Assembly: GCA_027886185.1 (NCBI GenBank)
Contig: WOAB01000619.1
Coordinates: 7,316,001-7,380,000, forward strand
Source: Rheum nobile
Lineage: Eukaryota; Streptophyta; Magnoliopsida; Caryophyllales; Polygonaceae
Length of the DNA stretch: 64,000 nt
Direction of reading: 5' to 3'
The notes under the pieces were generated by a model. That model was given only the letters and a program-made list of their open reading frames with translations. It was not told the DNA's origin and did not search any database. The position numbers were made by a program, and so were the translations under genes. This document shows, piece by piece, positions 21,637-32,170 of the stretch. Each line of letters opens with the position of its first letter. Within the stretch, counting starts at the first letter, position 1.

Positions 21637-21900
21637 CTAAGACGAAAATAGCTCAGGATACCGCTCTCGCATGCTCATCTCGGTCTCCCAAATAGCCTCC
21701 GCATCTCCATGGCGAGACCATTGCACCTTTACTAATGGTATCACTTTCGTCCTAAACTGTTTCGTTCGGCGTTCCAGGATCGCCATTGGATGCTCTTCAA
21801 AGGTGACATTATCAACGATCTCAATCTCATCATAACTAGTTATGTGACTAGAATAGGCGACATACTTCCGCGGTTCCATGAAAAAACGATATGCACTCTA
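21637..21900 (-). pseudogene. Chromodomain of chromovirus integrase
   Basis: The frame reads VTFEEHPMAILERRTKQFRT, KVIPLVKVQWSRHGDAEAIW and ETEMSMRERYPELF then a stop. The pattern VKVQW-x-x-H-x-x-x-EATWE (here with a shift to EAIWE) is the chromodomain at the C-terminus of chromoviral integrases, thought to steer insertion toward particular chromatin. It directly precedes the polypurine tract, as in intact relatives. Confidence 0.8.
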
Positions 21901-22950
21901 CTCAATGATGAGGTAAGGCCAATAGATAAACGAGCTCGCAGACTCTCTTCAAGATCTCAAAAGGACCTATATATCTTGGGCTCAGCTTCCCCTTTTTCCC
22001 AAAGGGATATACTCCTCGGGTTGATGACACTTTGACTAGCACATGATCACCAACTTCAAACTCCAAAGGACGTCGTCGTTTATCAACATACGACTTTTGT
22101 TTACTTTGTGCCGTCAACAATCTCTCTCGATTCAACTTAATCTTTCCTTCGTCTCTTGAAGCATGACGGGCTCAATTCCGATGGAATATGCTCTATCATC
22201 CCAATAGATTGGTCAACGACAATGTCGACCATACAACGCCTCATATGGTGCCATCCGAATAGATGCATGCCAACTGTTATTATATGCAAACTCTATGGAT
22301 GATATGCAGTCCTAAAACGTAATCAATTCCGATGGAATATGCTCTATCATCCCAACAGATTGAGTTTCCCAATCAGCTTTCCAGTCCAGTGCATAAGCCC
22401 GTAACATGTCCTTTAGTGTCTGAATAGTCCTCTCAGACTGACCATCAGTCTATGGATGATATGCAGTCCTAAAACGTAATTGGGTCCCAAGGACTGCCTG
22501 GATCCATTTTCAGAACCTCGAAACAAAACGACCATCACGATCAGACACAATTGTCCTCGGGGCACCATGTAATCTCACAATCTCTTCGACGAACATCTCT
22601 AATAGCTTCTCCGGACCCCAAGTCTCTCGAATCCTAAGGAAATGAGCAGACTTTTCCAATCGGTCAACAATCACCCAAATGGCATCCATGCCCTTCCTAG
22701 TTCTCGGTAGTTCAGTAACAAAGTTCATGGAAATGTCCTTTCACTTTCACTAAGGGATTGGAAGTGGTTCAAGCATTCCTGTTGGCCTATGGTGCTCAAT
22801 TTTGACTTCCTGACAAGTCAAGAACTTTGAAACAAACTCTACAACGCCATTCTTCATGTTGCTCCACGAATAGAGTCGTTTGAGGTCCTTGTACATTTTA
22901 CTTGTACCAGGATGCACACAATAAGGGGTTGTGTGAGCCTCTTCCATAAT
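21901..22950 (-). pseudogene. Chromovirus integrase, with an internal duplication
   Basis: At 22947-22750 is the H2C2 region (EAHTTPYCVHPGTSKMYKDL, CQEVKIEHHRPTGMLEPLP). At 22728-22510 is the catalytic core (MNFVTELPRTRKGMDAIWVI, VDRLEKSAHF, APRTIVSDRDGRFVSRF), with the first two catalytic Asp residues in VIVDRL and VSDRD. At 22135-21902 is the C-terminal region (SYVDKRRRPLEFEVGDHVLV, LSPRYIGPFEIL). Between 22170 and 22480 a segment of about 150 bp is present twice in tandem (CAATTCCGATGGAATATG at 22173 and 22324; CTATGGATGATATGCAG at 22293 and 22450), a further lesion. Confidence 0.8.
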
Positions 22951-23119
22951 AGTTTTTTTCTCAAATCCTCATCGGTTGAAACACAAAGACGATTCCTAAA
23001 CCTTAGAGCTCCTGGTGCTTTGCCTTGGAGCACCTCCTCTCGGATTTGAACTAACAATGGATCCTTACATGCCCTTGCTGGATAGATTCAAACAATGAAG
23101 ATTTAATTTCTAGCATGTT

Positions 23120-24088
23120 TAGCTAACCTTTTATCCTCGGGAGCCAAATTTTGATGCCGTTTCGGATCAAATCTTGTTGTAGAGCCGATTGTATCGTAAC
23201 CCAAGAGAGTATTTGCTCTTGCACCGACTTCCTGCTCAAAGCATCGGCCACCACATTAGCTTTCCCAGGATGATACAAAATCTCCAGATCGTAATCCTTA
23301 ATCCACTCCAACCATCTTCGCTACCTCATATTCAACTCTTTCTGCGTAAGAATGTACTTCAAACTCTTATGATCAGTATATATTTGGCTAGTCAATCCAT
23401 AAATGAAGTGACGCCAAATCTTTAGTGCAAACAGGACCGTTGTAAGCTCCGAGTCGTGTGTTGGATAGTTAGCCTCATGAGACTTCAGTTGATGAGAAGC
23501 ATAGGCAATAACTCGCCTATGTTGCATTAGTACACATCCCAAGCCTTGCCTTGAAGCATCACTGTACACAGCAAATCCCTTAGTACCCTGTGGTAAAGTC
23601 AAAATCGGTGCAGTTGTCAACCTTTTCTTGAGCTCCTCAAATCTCCTCATACAAGAATCATCCCACTCGAACTTCTTGGTCTTGTGTAGTATGTTAGTTA
23701 GTGGTTGGTCTATAAAATAAAACCCTTCCACAAACCTCCTATAGTACCCTGCCAAACCAAGAAAGCTCCTAACCTCCTTGACGTTTGTCGAAGGCTGTCA
23801 TGCGGAGACCGCTTCGATCTTCAAGGGTCAACCATGACACCCTCCACTGAGATGACATGGCTGAAGAATGTAACCTCTAACATCCAAAAATCACATTTGG
23901 AGAGCTTGACATACAATTGGTACAGTCTAAGCCGACCTAAAATTAATCTCAAATGTTCAGTATGCTCTTCCTGACTCCGAGAGTATATCATAATATCGTC
24001 GATAAAGACAACAAAAAATTGATCCAAATACTCTATAAACACATGATTCATCATCTCCATGAAGACTGCGGGGGCATTAGTCAAACCA
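23120..24088 (-). pseudogene. Chromovirus reverse transcriptase end and RNase H
   Basis: From 24088 downward: LTNAPAVFMEMMNHVFIEYL, then FFVVFIDDIMIYSRSQEEH (the YxDD-type active site, here FIDD), LYVKLSKCDFW and VISVEGVMVDP. From 23755: MAGYYRRFVEGF, then RNase H with FAVYSDASRQGLGCVLMQ (catalytic Asp), ANYPTHDSELTTVLFALKIW, IYTDHKSLKYI, and WIKDYDLEILYHPGKANVVA followed by DALSRK. RNase H removes the RNA strand during reverse transcription. Short frameshifts interrupt it between 23830 and 23760. Confidence 0.85.
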
Positions 24089-24289
24089 TGTAAGGCCCGT
24101 GCCTTAGATGCGCCATCACATGCCAACCCGCGGACTTCCCAAGAGGTCACCCATCCTGATACTTCTCTCGCCCTATCATGCTTAACTTTATAGGTCTTTG
24201 TTCTCACTTGAATTATGAAAAGGAAGAGCTCTTGTTGACATGGATAGTACTCTAATCCTTATAAAGGATTACAAATCTGGGGTGTTACA
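24089..24289 (-). repeat. Cassandra 3' LTR with 5S rRNA-like segment
   Basis: Minus-strand sequence around 24200-24110 reads AAGTTAAGCATGATAGGGCG, then GGATGGGTGACCTCTTGGGA. These are diverged box A and box C regions of a plant 5S rRNA gene, the internal RNA polymerase III promoter. Box A carries changes (GCATGAT for the usual GCGTGCT). The LTR ends are TG and CA. Confidence 0.88.
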
Positions 24290-24390
24290 ATCACCCCATT
24301 TAAACCCTTAACGACCTCGTCAAGGCCCAAAGACCGCCCTTTGGTCGAGCGACCGCCCTCAAGACCAAGTCCACTCATAACCCAAAGTTG

Positions 24391-24403
24391 ACTCTAATAC
24401 CAT
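24391..24403 (-). other. Cassandra primer-binding site (initiator Met-tRNA)
   Basis: One base inside the 5' LTR the minus strand reads ATGGTATTAGAGTC, a near match to the TGGTATCAGAGC site complementary to the 3' end of initiator methionine tRNA. Plant copia and Cassandra elements use this site to start minus-strand DNA synthesis. Confidence 0.75.
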
Positions 24404-24404
24404 T

Positions 24405-24605
24405 TGTAAGGCCCAAGCCTTAGAAGCGCCATCCCATGCCAACCCGATGACTTCACAGGAGGTCACCCATCCTGGTACTACTCCCACCCTAGCACGCTTA
24501 ACTCCATAGCTCTTTGTCCTCACTTGAACCATGAAAAGGAAGAGCTCTTGTTGACATGGGTAGCACTCTAATCCTTATAAAGGATTATAAATCTGGGGTG
24601 TTACA
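24405..24605 (-). repeat. Cassandra 5' LTR with 5S rRNA-like segment
   Basis: The minus strand contains GGAGTTAAGCGTGCTAGGG and GGATGGGTGACCTCCTGTGA near 24510-24430. Both are closer to a plant 5S rRNA consensus than in the partner LTR, so the promoter boxes are better kept here. It is preceded on the minus strand by the AACCA-type duplication (TGGTT) and starts TGTAACACCCC. Confidence 0.88.
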
Positions 24606-25219
24606 AACCAAAAGGCATTACCACAAACTCGTATTGTCCATACTTCGTTTGGAAAGCAGTCTTGGGAATATCTTAATCCTTGATCCTCAACTGATGATAA
24701 CCTTACCTCAAGTTGATCTTAGAGAAGACATAGACACCGTGTAGTTGATCCAACAAGTCATCAATTCGTGGAAGAGGATACTTGTTCTTTATTGTAACCT
24801 TATTTAACTCTCTGTAATCGATGCATAGTCGCATAGAACCATCCTTCTTCCTTCCAAACAACACAGGTGCTCCCCAAGGTGATGCACTTGGCCGAATATA
24901 TACCTTCTCGGCCAATTCCTCCAATTGCTTCTTATGCTCCTGTATTTTTACAGGCGCCATCTATATGGTGCTATCAAAATCGATGATGTCCCAGGCTCTA
25001 AACCAATAGTGAAGTCGACCTCTGATCGTAGTGGCAATCTAGGCAGCTCATCAGGATATACATCGACATATTCTTGCACAAAAAGTATGTCATCTATCGT
25101 TGACTCTGAACTTTCCTCACGCAACAAATAACACCAATATCCAATACAACCCTGATTCAATAACTTGGCTACTTCCATCACATTGATCAACTTGTCAGAC
25201 TCGTTAGGCTGACGACCTC
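24606..25219 (-). pseudogene. Chromovirus reverse transcriptase, N-terminal part
   Basis: From 25219: GRQPNESDKLINVMEVAKLL, NQGCIGYWCYLL, DILFVQEYVDVYPDELPRLP and VDFTIGLEPGTSSI. Then MAPVKIQEHKKQLEEL, SASPWGAPVLFGRKKDGSMR, LCIDYRELNKVTIKNKYPLP, RIDDLLDQLHG and FSKINLR, then TAFQTKYGQYEFVVMPFG up to the Cassandra insertion. These are RT motifs 1-4 of Ty3/gypsy. A frame change lies near 24955. The first catalytic Asp region (FSKIDLR in relatives) reads FSKINLR, so the Asp is replaced. Confidence 0.85.
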
Positions 25220-27988
25220 ATAACACCCCTAAATTACCTTAGGAATATTACCGTCAGTGACCTCGAAACGCATATCCGAAATCACCCAAGGCTTACAGTA
25301 TTGATCGCAAAATGGAAATAATACGGAAACAAAACATCAAATTTAACAATTGTCTTACAAAACGACGTTGCAAAACATGACAACCTTACATTGTATCAAA
25401 GTATAGCGGAAGACTTAACAAAACCAACAACATGATCTTAACCTTTAAGCAAAAACAAATAACAACTTATTCAAAAGCAAAACGCAACTGCCTTCAACGT
25501 CGTCTTCCCGAGCCTTCAACTTGGGAAATTGTTCCTAATGTGCCGTATAGGATGGATGACACCAGTCAACCATGCAAGAAAAAAGAAAGGTTGGTTAGTC
25601 TAATGAAAGACTAAACAAGGGCTCAAACATAATGGTTCTAGTGATCGTACTAGTTACTATCATTGTCTCTCGAATAATAGTTGGTAGACGATATATAACC
25701 CAGATACTCTCACGGAAACTAAGAAAAGGATATGCAATAAGCGAAGACTCCAAAGAAGGTGAGTCTTATAGGAATACGTATGTTTGTTTGGGAACATTAT
25801 GTTTCACACAAAGTTTGAAAACGACTTATTTGAATAATCGGGTCCTTAACCAATCTCATTGCATATGTGTTGTACGAATTCAGATTGATAAGAGGACCTT
25901 CATAAACAGAAGCCCGAGTGATTTCCATGTTGTACTTCTCGCCCGAGGGTATATTAATTATGTGCGACAAAGCACTTATCTTATTTAATTTCAAAACGTG
26001 CATTAACGTTAAGACTTTTATTTCCACAACCAATCTCATGAAGAGATATAGAATGGGATGAATCCCGAATATTGGCACTAGCTAAGTGCACCACCACTTA
26101 TATAAAATAAGGATAGGTCATGACCAAAAGCATTAGGGCAATAATCCTCCTAACACTAAGTTATAAAGAAACGACCAAATCTCGTAAGGAAATAGCGTTC
26201 CTACGAATACTCATGCTAAGCTAGGATATATATGTCCACACCAATGCACAACAAATTCACACCAAGTTTATCTAGCGTCCTAAAATAATAATATCAATAT
26301 ATATAAGGTTCATTTCTAGCATAATATACAACATAATAATAAGGTTCATTTATCACACAATTTAATCAAACAAGTTCTCAAACAACAAAAGAATTATTTA
26401 TCCAAACTTAATAGCACAATCGAGTCATTGTCAATTAAGATAAGAGTGGAATAAATATGCAAGAGCGAACCGCCACTTGCCTTAAATCGTTTTGACATTA
26501 AAACGATGTAACTACGAATGTCGGCTCTGACTCACGGCTTGACTTCTGCTTCAATTCCGATCCAATAGCGGTCCCGAGATGTACCCAAAAATAAATTACC
26601 ATCAATCAATTTATTTTAATAATCTCATGAACCATTTCAACAATTTTATAAATATCATTTATAAATTCTAATTATTGAATTTTGTTATTATAGAATAATA
26701 CAATATTATTTTATTTACCAAAATAAAATTTATTATTTTCACTTAATATCCCGGTCATACTTAATTTAAATTAAGCTAACATTAAACTAATAACAAAACA
26801 TGATATATTGCTTACGTACAGTACTAAGCAAAACTAACAAATTTGACTTTTCTTAGGTGCAGTACCTGTTCAATGCAACTCAAGCAAATCTGCAGCAACG
26901 TCTCACGCCCAGCACTTCGTCTCCTACAGTGCAATCTAGCGGTCCACGGTGGCCCAACAATGGCTCGACGGCGTGGGTGCGGTGTCGGGATGATGGTGCG
27001 GTTGGTCTGCAGCGGCGAGGAGCTGCGTCGGTTGGTCTGGTGGCCGGAAAACAAACAGCACTCGACCCCAAAACAAAGGCGTCGTAGTCGAGTTTTGCGG
27101 AGGCTCGTTCGGGATCTAAACGGAGCGGGGTCGGCGACTATATATTCGTGGCGAAGTGGTCTATCACCGAGGATGATCGGTGGCGGCGGAGGAAGACCAC
27201 CGGAGTCGGAAAATTGCCCCAACAGTGGCTGCGGAAAAAACAGAGGACGAGAGGGAATTCAAGTTTGGATGACTTAATTCGAGCAGAATTGGGTACAATT
27301 TATAGTAAAGGATGAAGCTTCACCAAGATATATAATTGGTTGACAGCTCGGAATGATCGGAAAGGATCGCATCGAATCAAAACAATCGAAATCGCCATCC
27401 GAGTGCCAAAAATGCAGATTTTTTACTTCTAACGAACCAGGATGAATTTGCGTCTAATTACGTCTAGTAACTTAGGGTTTACTAGATAGTTAACTTGTCA
27501 ACAACCCGGATTTTACGGATTAGATTAACTCGAGATATACTTTGCCAATTTTTTATTTCAATTGATTGAACCCTATCTGCGCTCAAAGGAGAAAAAAAAC
27601 AGAGCAACGCTCTCGGTTTCAATTTTAATCAATTCCCAGTATTTACACACTTGGCCCCAAAGTCTAGGTAAATTATACATTCCCGCCCAAACTTTCAAAA
27701 GTGTGTCAAAACGCTCTACTTAAATTACAAAATCATTATAAACTTTTCAAAATTTATTGTTTAACCATTTTAAATATTTATTTATTTATTTAGCTACTTA
27801 TCAAACTTTTTTATATGTAATCATTTTGATATCTTGTACAAAAATTATTCAAGACATAAATTTTGACTTAAGTTAAGGTTGATTTAAATTATTATTTTTT
27901 AAAAATAAATAAATACCATAAACTTTATTATTATCATAAAAATAGAAATTACATTAATACCCTTATGGTAAAATGAGGATTATTACAC
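25220..27988 (-). mobile_element. Solo LTR-like insertion in the chromovirus pol
   Basis: Chromovirus coding sequence stops at 27989 (protease end, TKHVFS) and resumes at 25219 (GRQPNESDK), so about 2.77 kb is foreign. On the minus strand the block starts TGTAATAATCC and ends in TTTAGGGGTGTTA, resembling gypsy LTR termini. It has no retrotransposon domains and includes a GC-rich patch at 26880-27250 whose open frames I regard as chance. The flanking 5-mers are only partly alike. It is probably a solo LTR, left after recombination between the two LTRs of a complete element, with slightly eroded ends. Confidence 0.55.
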
Positions 27989-28522
27989 TAAAGACATGCT
28001 TGGTTCCATCGTCTACAATAATTGTAATTGTACAATCCCTTAGATCCATCACTACTTGGTGTCTTACCAACCAATCCATGCCAAGAATGATATCATCGTT
28101 GTGCAAGGCCATAACAAGAAAATTACATGCACAATCCCGATCACCTATACGGATCGGGCAATTCCTAAGCTCTAGGTTCCCTACTATCTTACTCCCATCA
28201 GGCTTACCCATAAGAAAGGTTGACAATCATGAATGCAACTAAGACCAAGTCTTTCTACACATACATCGGATATAAACGAATGGGTAGCCCAGTATCAAAA
28301 AGTATGCTAACAGGCTGAGAGCAAATCCATAATGAACATGTAGTGGTGGGAGCGTTGGGCTCGTCAGCTCTTCTCATCTCGAACACTTTATGCGAAGCTA
28401 TTCCGGTGCTGGAAGTACTAACCCCATTACCCCGTCCTTCACCTCGGGCGGTTCCCGAAGTCTATTGATATGACTGCGTTGGGGCCTACCTACCCTGATA
28501 ACTTGTGTCGCCCTGAGTTGGC
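27989..28522 (-). pseudogene. Chromovirus gag end and aspartic protease
   Basis: From 28510: PTQGDTSYQGR, RGEGRGNGVSTSSTGIASHK and FEMRRADEPNAPTTT, then VSILFDTGLPIRLY with the D-T-G catalytic triad of the aspartic protease. Then LELRNCPIRIGDRDCACNFL, VMALHNDDIILGMDWLVRHQ and VVMDLRDCTITI, the flap and ILGMDWL motif. The protease cuts the Gag-Pol polyprotein. A frameshift lies near 28230. The upstream gag is absent. Confidence 0.8.
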
Positions 28523-28524
28523 AA

Positions 28525-28711
28525 TGAAGCATGCTTAATCCTAAATATTAACCAAATTAAGACATAGCTCCTTATGAGTACTTAATAAAATCACAAATAT
28601 CTACCCTTAATATTAATAATAATATCCTAATTAATTATACCAAAATCAACTAAAATTTCAGGGAGAAGAACAAAGAAGTTATACTAACTTACCGAGACTA
28701 GGGGTATCACA
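28525..28711 (-). repeat. 5' LTR fragment of the chromovirus
   Basis: On the minus strand it starts TGTGATACCCCTAGTCTCGG (28711) and matches the first about 170 bp of the 3' LTR (21602-21431) with scattered changes and small indels. It ends abruptly at about 28525 against gag coding sequence. The rest of the LTR, the primer site and most of gag were therefore deleted together. Confidence 0.75.
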
Positions 28712-29790
28712 CTCTGATGCATGTAAAAAAAAATCAAATCGATTCAGAAATTACTACGAACGGCTTGATCCCTCAGAAATGGGGTACATAGGCAATCTAG
28801 TCAATCAAAATGCTAGATGCAACACAAAAACAAACAAGTTACCTTTCTTCGCGAAATAAAATTTTATATCTCTAATAGTCCCATGATTGATATCTGGACT
28901 ATAGAAAAAATTATCTAAATCGGCATTTTTCCCAACCATTGAAGGTGGTGCAAACAAAGGAAGAAAGAAAGGAAATGCATCTATAAAAGATGTCCCCAAA
29001 AAGAGAAATAGAAGGATTTAAATCAAACTCCTAGACTTTGGTCATCAAGCTTTATTTCTATGATGGATTCAAGCCCTTCTCAACTACTTTTTCCTTCCAA
29101 GGAGCAAACAAAAATACCTTCACAAAAGTTGTTCAAGCGAACTTCTTCTCTTATAACCCTCAAACCAAAATGTTCTATACCCTCCAACTTTTATCCTATA
29201 ATAGAGGTTGAATCCTATTGACCAATATCATTTTTGTATTTGGTCATCCAAAGCCCCCAAAACTAAACTAAAAAAATCCTTCTAGTTTCATAGTTTCAAA
29301 TGATATGCATAATTGACACAAAGTAATATTCCAAAACAGCAAAAAAAGCTCAAGCCTTATGGCATTACGTCGCCAAGACCAAACTTCCAATTCGGTATAA
29401 AGCCTTGAGTTCAAACACAAATCAAATTTTCGTGGAAAACAAATATGGTGCTTTGATTTATTCAATATCGATGGCATCTAAATGTGAACTTTGAGCGCAT
29501 TCGGTTTCTCACTCGCACAAAGTTCAGGGTGCAATTGTTGAAGGGTGAATTTTATGAATTTTTATAATTCATCCAGTGACATAATCAGAAGGCAAAAAAG
29601 TAATACTAATGGACTCAAGCCTAGATTATTCATCACATGCCCTAAATACAAAGCCCAAATTTCTAGCCAGTTGAACAAGTTAAAGCCCACAAAATATGTG
29701 TCAATTACTAGTTGCAACTTCCCTTACAAACTAAAATGATGGAGGTTATGTATCCATCAAAATAATTATAAATAAAATCAAATTCATGAA
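28712..29790 (+). other. 3' internal non-coding part of the Tat-like element
   Basis: It contains GGCTTGATCCCTCAGAAATG followed by GGGTACATAGGC (28769-28793), a phrase that recurs in altered form at 15660-15690 (TTGATCCCTTCTAAAGGG, TATGTAGG) beside the gag region. This links it to the same element across the nested chromovirus. No pol domain is readable in any frame. It leads directly into the right LTR copy. Confidence 0.45.
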
Positions 29791-30445
29791 TGTATGGGTT
29801 AGTGGGGGTTATTGAAGTAATTTCCCCCATTTTCTCTATAAAAGCCAAACATTTGCAAAGGAAGAGCCTCATCCGTACATCTACACACAAAAATAATCAA
29901 AAGAAGCAAAAGCAAAAAAAGAGAACCAAAAGTACTTAGCTACACCCGCAAGGCTGTAAGAATAAAAGAAAAGAAAGCGGAGAAAGAAGACAAGAGAGAG
30001 CCAATGGGAGAGTGAGAAGAAGCAACATAAATAAAAAACGAAACAAGAGTTGTTGAGGTAGCAAGTCGTACTTTTTCATTCTCCTACACACCAAATGACT
30101 TATGAACACTTATCTCAAGATTCAAGTGGATCTTGGCTTGAGTTTGATGGTCATCACGGATTCAAGTGGATCTTAGTTAATAAGGTCCAAGTTTGAAACA
30201 CTCTCATCGATTCTTACAAGCCCACCTGGCCTGCAAGATTCAAGTGGATCTTGCGTGGTTCGGGATAAGAGTCTTCATTGAGTTCTAAATTAATATTCAT
30301 GGTTCATGGAGTACATGTTCTGGGAGAGAAGAAAATTCTAGCGAGATTTGACAATTCAACATAATCTCGTTTGAAATTGGCCACAATCTCATTCAAATTA
30401 ATTATCCTCTTTAATTTAAAATTAAATGTTGTAACAAGATGAAGT

Positions 30446-30559
30446 TGTGATCACATTTTCTTTTCTTTTTTGATGAGGAAAGAATTAGACTGGTCTTAAC
30501 TACAGTGCGAAGATCAGCCTAGAGTATCCTTGCGGATGAGAACCCGAAGCTGTGACCAC
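30446..30559 (-). mobile_element. Short SINE with 9-bp target duplication
   Basis: TGTGATCAC (30446-30454) and TGTGACCAC (30551-30559) flank a 96-bp insert absent from copy A of the repeat. On the minus strand it ends CCTCATCAAAAAAGAAAAG followed by AAAA. The tail word CCTCATCAAAAAA is shared with the larger tRNA-type SINE at 51717-52431, so I take it as a 5'-shortened or related SINE. Confidence 0.6.
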
Positions 30560-30881
30560 CTTAATTGAACTAAAACCCAGGTATCACAAATTGGCTCCTC
30601 TTGTATACCAAATCCAAACAACCCATGGTTCAATTAAAAGAAGTCAAGTGTATTATATGATCCTAGATCGTGAATTTGAAGTAAAAGAATTCTTCTTTCA
30701 TGATTTGTGTTAACCGGTCATATACAAGTATTCAAATAACTTTCATATGAAGTTATGGACTTTGTTGGAATATCCAAACATGAAAATTGTTTAATGAGAT
30801 GATCTCCATATTTGGAATTAAGGATAAAAATGTGAAGTCATAAATCGAGGAGAAGTTACGGGGTGCTTAAGTTATATATAT

Positions 30882-31528
30882 GAGTTAACCAGGGGCGGAA
30901 CTGAGAGGGGGTCAGGGGGTCCCGTGCCTCCACCCCTTTCGTCTTGAGTTTTTTTTCTGTTCATTCTTTATATTAATTTTTTTAGTAATTTTGGTGGGTA
31001 TCCTTGAGTTTAAGGGTACTCCGGTCCAACTTCATGTATTTCTTGCACTCAAATTAGGAGGATTTGCTAATAAAATATCTAAATTCATACCCGGACTATC
31101 TCAATTTGAATTCTGAAACAACAACTCATTTTCGATCTTATAAATTCGAATCGTGATGGTTAGGGCATTTCGATTTAGGTGTAGATTTGCTTGAATTAAT
31201 TTATTTATAATTCAAACTTAATTTAATTTGATTGACGTGTTAACAAACTTTTATTAAATTGAATTATTCTAAAAAGGAATATAGACAAATTAATTGTGCA
31301 AGTAAGAGATTATCAATTTCAAGTGTTTGAGTCTCCGACTATTCCTAATAAACCTAAAAACGTTGATGAAGATTAATGTTGATTTTCAAGAAAGAAAAGT
31401 ATGAAAGGAGAATGCATGTGTGATTAATTTTAATATTATTTATAACTATTTTATTTAATATTAATATAATATTAAAAAAAATTGTGTCTCATCTTTCAAA
31501 ATTCTCTGATTCCGCCACTGGAGTTAAC
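30882..31528. mobile_element. Non-autonomous hAT element, 8-bp target duplication
   Basis: The element 30890-31520 (631 bp) is flanked by GAGTTAAC at 30882-30889 and 31521-31528. Its termini are CAGGGGCGGAACTGAGAG and, inverted, CAGTGGCGGAATCAGAG, the CAGNGGCGGA type known for hAT elements. Copy A of the host repeat has the uninterrupted site (ATGAGTTAACCGTAC near 11780). The AT-rich interior has no transposase frame. Confidence 0.88.
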
Positions 31529-32170
31529 CATACATAATGGTGCTTTGAGTGTGAGGTCATAAATCAAATTCAACTTTGGTTTAAGGTGCTTTGAATAACC
31601 TTAACCCAATAGGAAAGTTGTGATCATAAGAAAACTCAAGACCAAACTAAATATATTATAAAACCATGCATATATATATAATCTAACCACACAAAATGGT
31701 GAAGTTGTGCAAAAGCTGAGGAATATAATCACTTAGAATTCCTACATATATATTGGCATGGGTTTAACTTAGTTTTATTATCAAGATCACCTACAAAAAC
31801 ATATTATTTGCAGAAGGTGACTCATAAAAAAATACATATAATTATGGATCTCGTCTTAGTTCACATAACGAGTGCCACTAGCATAAGGTCAAAAATAATT
31901 TTTTTCCCCCAAGAATTACGTAAAGACTTGGCGTCTTCAAAGACTACGTAGGAGCTCGATATCAAACAAAATATATATCAGGTATAATCAAAAATATCAA
32001 ATTCAAATGAAATAAAATCAAAATAAAACAAAAAATATGATAGTCAAAGGATTAGACAATCCTTCCTAGAAGGTGGATTTAATTTTATTCACAACGTGTA
32101 AATAATAATCAAAACGAGTTTAGACAATCCTTTCTAGAAGGTGAGTTTAGACTTGTTCCTCCTATTTGAA

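Larger units (their letters stand above)
24084..24610 (-). mobile_element. Cassandra TRIM retrotransposon, complete, 5-bp target duplication
   Basis: The element occupies 24089-24605 (517 bp) and is flanked by AACCA at 24084-24088 and 24606-24610. Two LTRs of 201 bp (24405-24605 is the 5' LTR, 24089-24289 the 3' LTR, minus orientation) run TGTAACACCCC...GGCCTTACA. Each contains a stretch related to 5S rRNA, the defining trait of Cassandra. Only 115 bp of internal DNA separate them, with no ORF. It is inserted exactly within the reverse-transcriptase codons for MPFGLTNAP, which read through if element and one AACCA are ignored. By eye the two LTRs differ at about two dozen positions, so the insertion is not recent. 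Confidence 0.92.
21637..28522 (-). mobile_element. Ty3/gypsy chromovirus internal region, multiply interrupted
   Basis: In minus-strand order: the end of gag and protease (28522-27989), a foreign LTR insertion (27988-25220), reverse transcriptase (25219-23760, interrupted by Cassandra at 24605-24089), RNase H (23760-23120), integrase (22950-22190) and chromodomain (21880-21637), then the polypurine tract and LTR. The order PR-RT-RH-INT-chromodomain identifies a chromovirus. The 5' gag and most of the 5' LTR are deleted: the LTR fragment 28525-28711 abuts the gag end directly. Stops and frameshifts are frequent, so it is inactive. Confidence 0.85.
29791..32170 (+). repeat. Right long terminal repeat (copy B) of the Tat-like element
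   Basis: It starts TGTATGGGTTAGTGGGGG and parallels copy A (9236-12420) over its whole length. Where copy A has the Pack-MULE, this copy is empty. Where this copy has the SINE (30455-30550) and hAT element (30890-31520), copy A is empty. Without the inserts both are about 1.6-1.75 kb. Similarity fades after ACTTGTTCCTC near 32165. No tidy CA end was found. Confidence 0.65.

Noticed and set aside
24110..24510. 5S rRNA genes on the minus strand
   Set aside because: The 5S-like stretches are diverged, lack full-length ends, and lie symmetrically in two LTRs with primer site and target duplication. They are Cassandra parts, not 5S genes.
26843..27277. 144-residue open frame on the plus strand
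   Set aside because: It lies in a GC-rich patch of a solo LTR, overlaps open frames in other phases, and shows no domain. Treated as chance.
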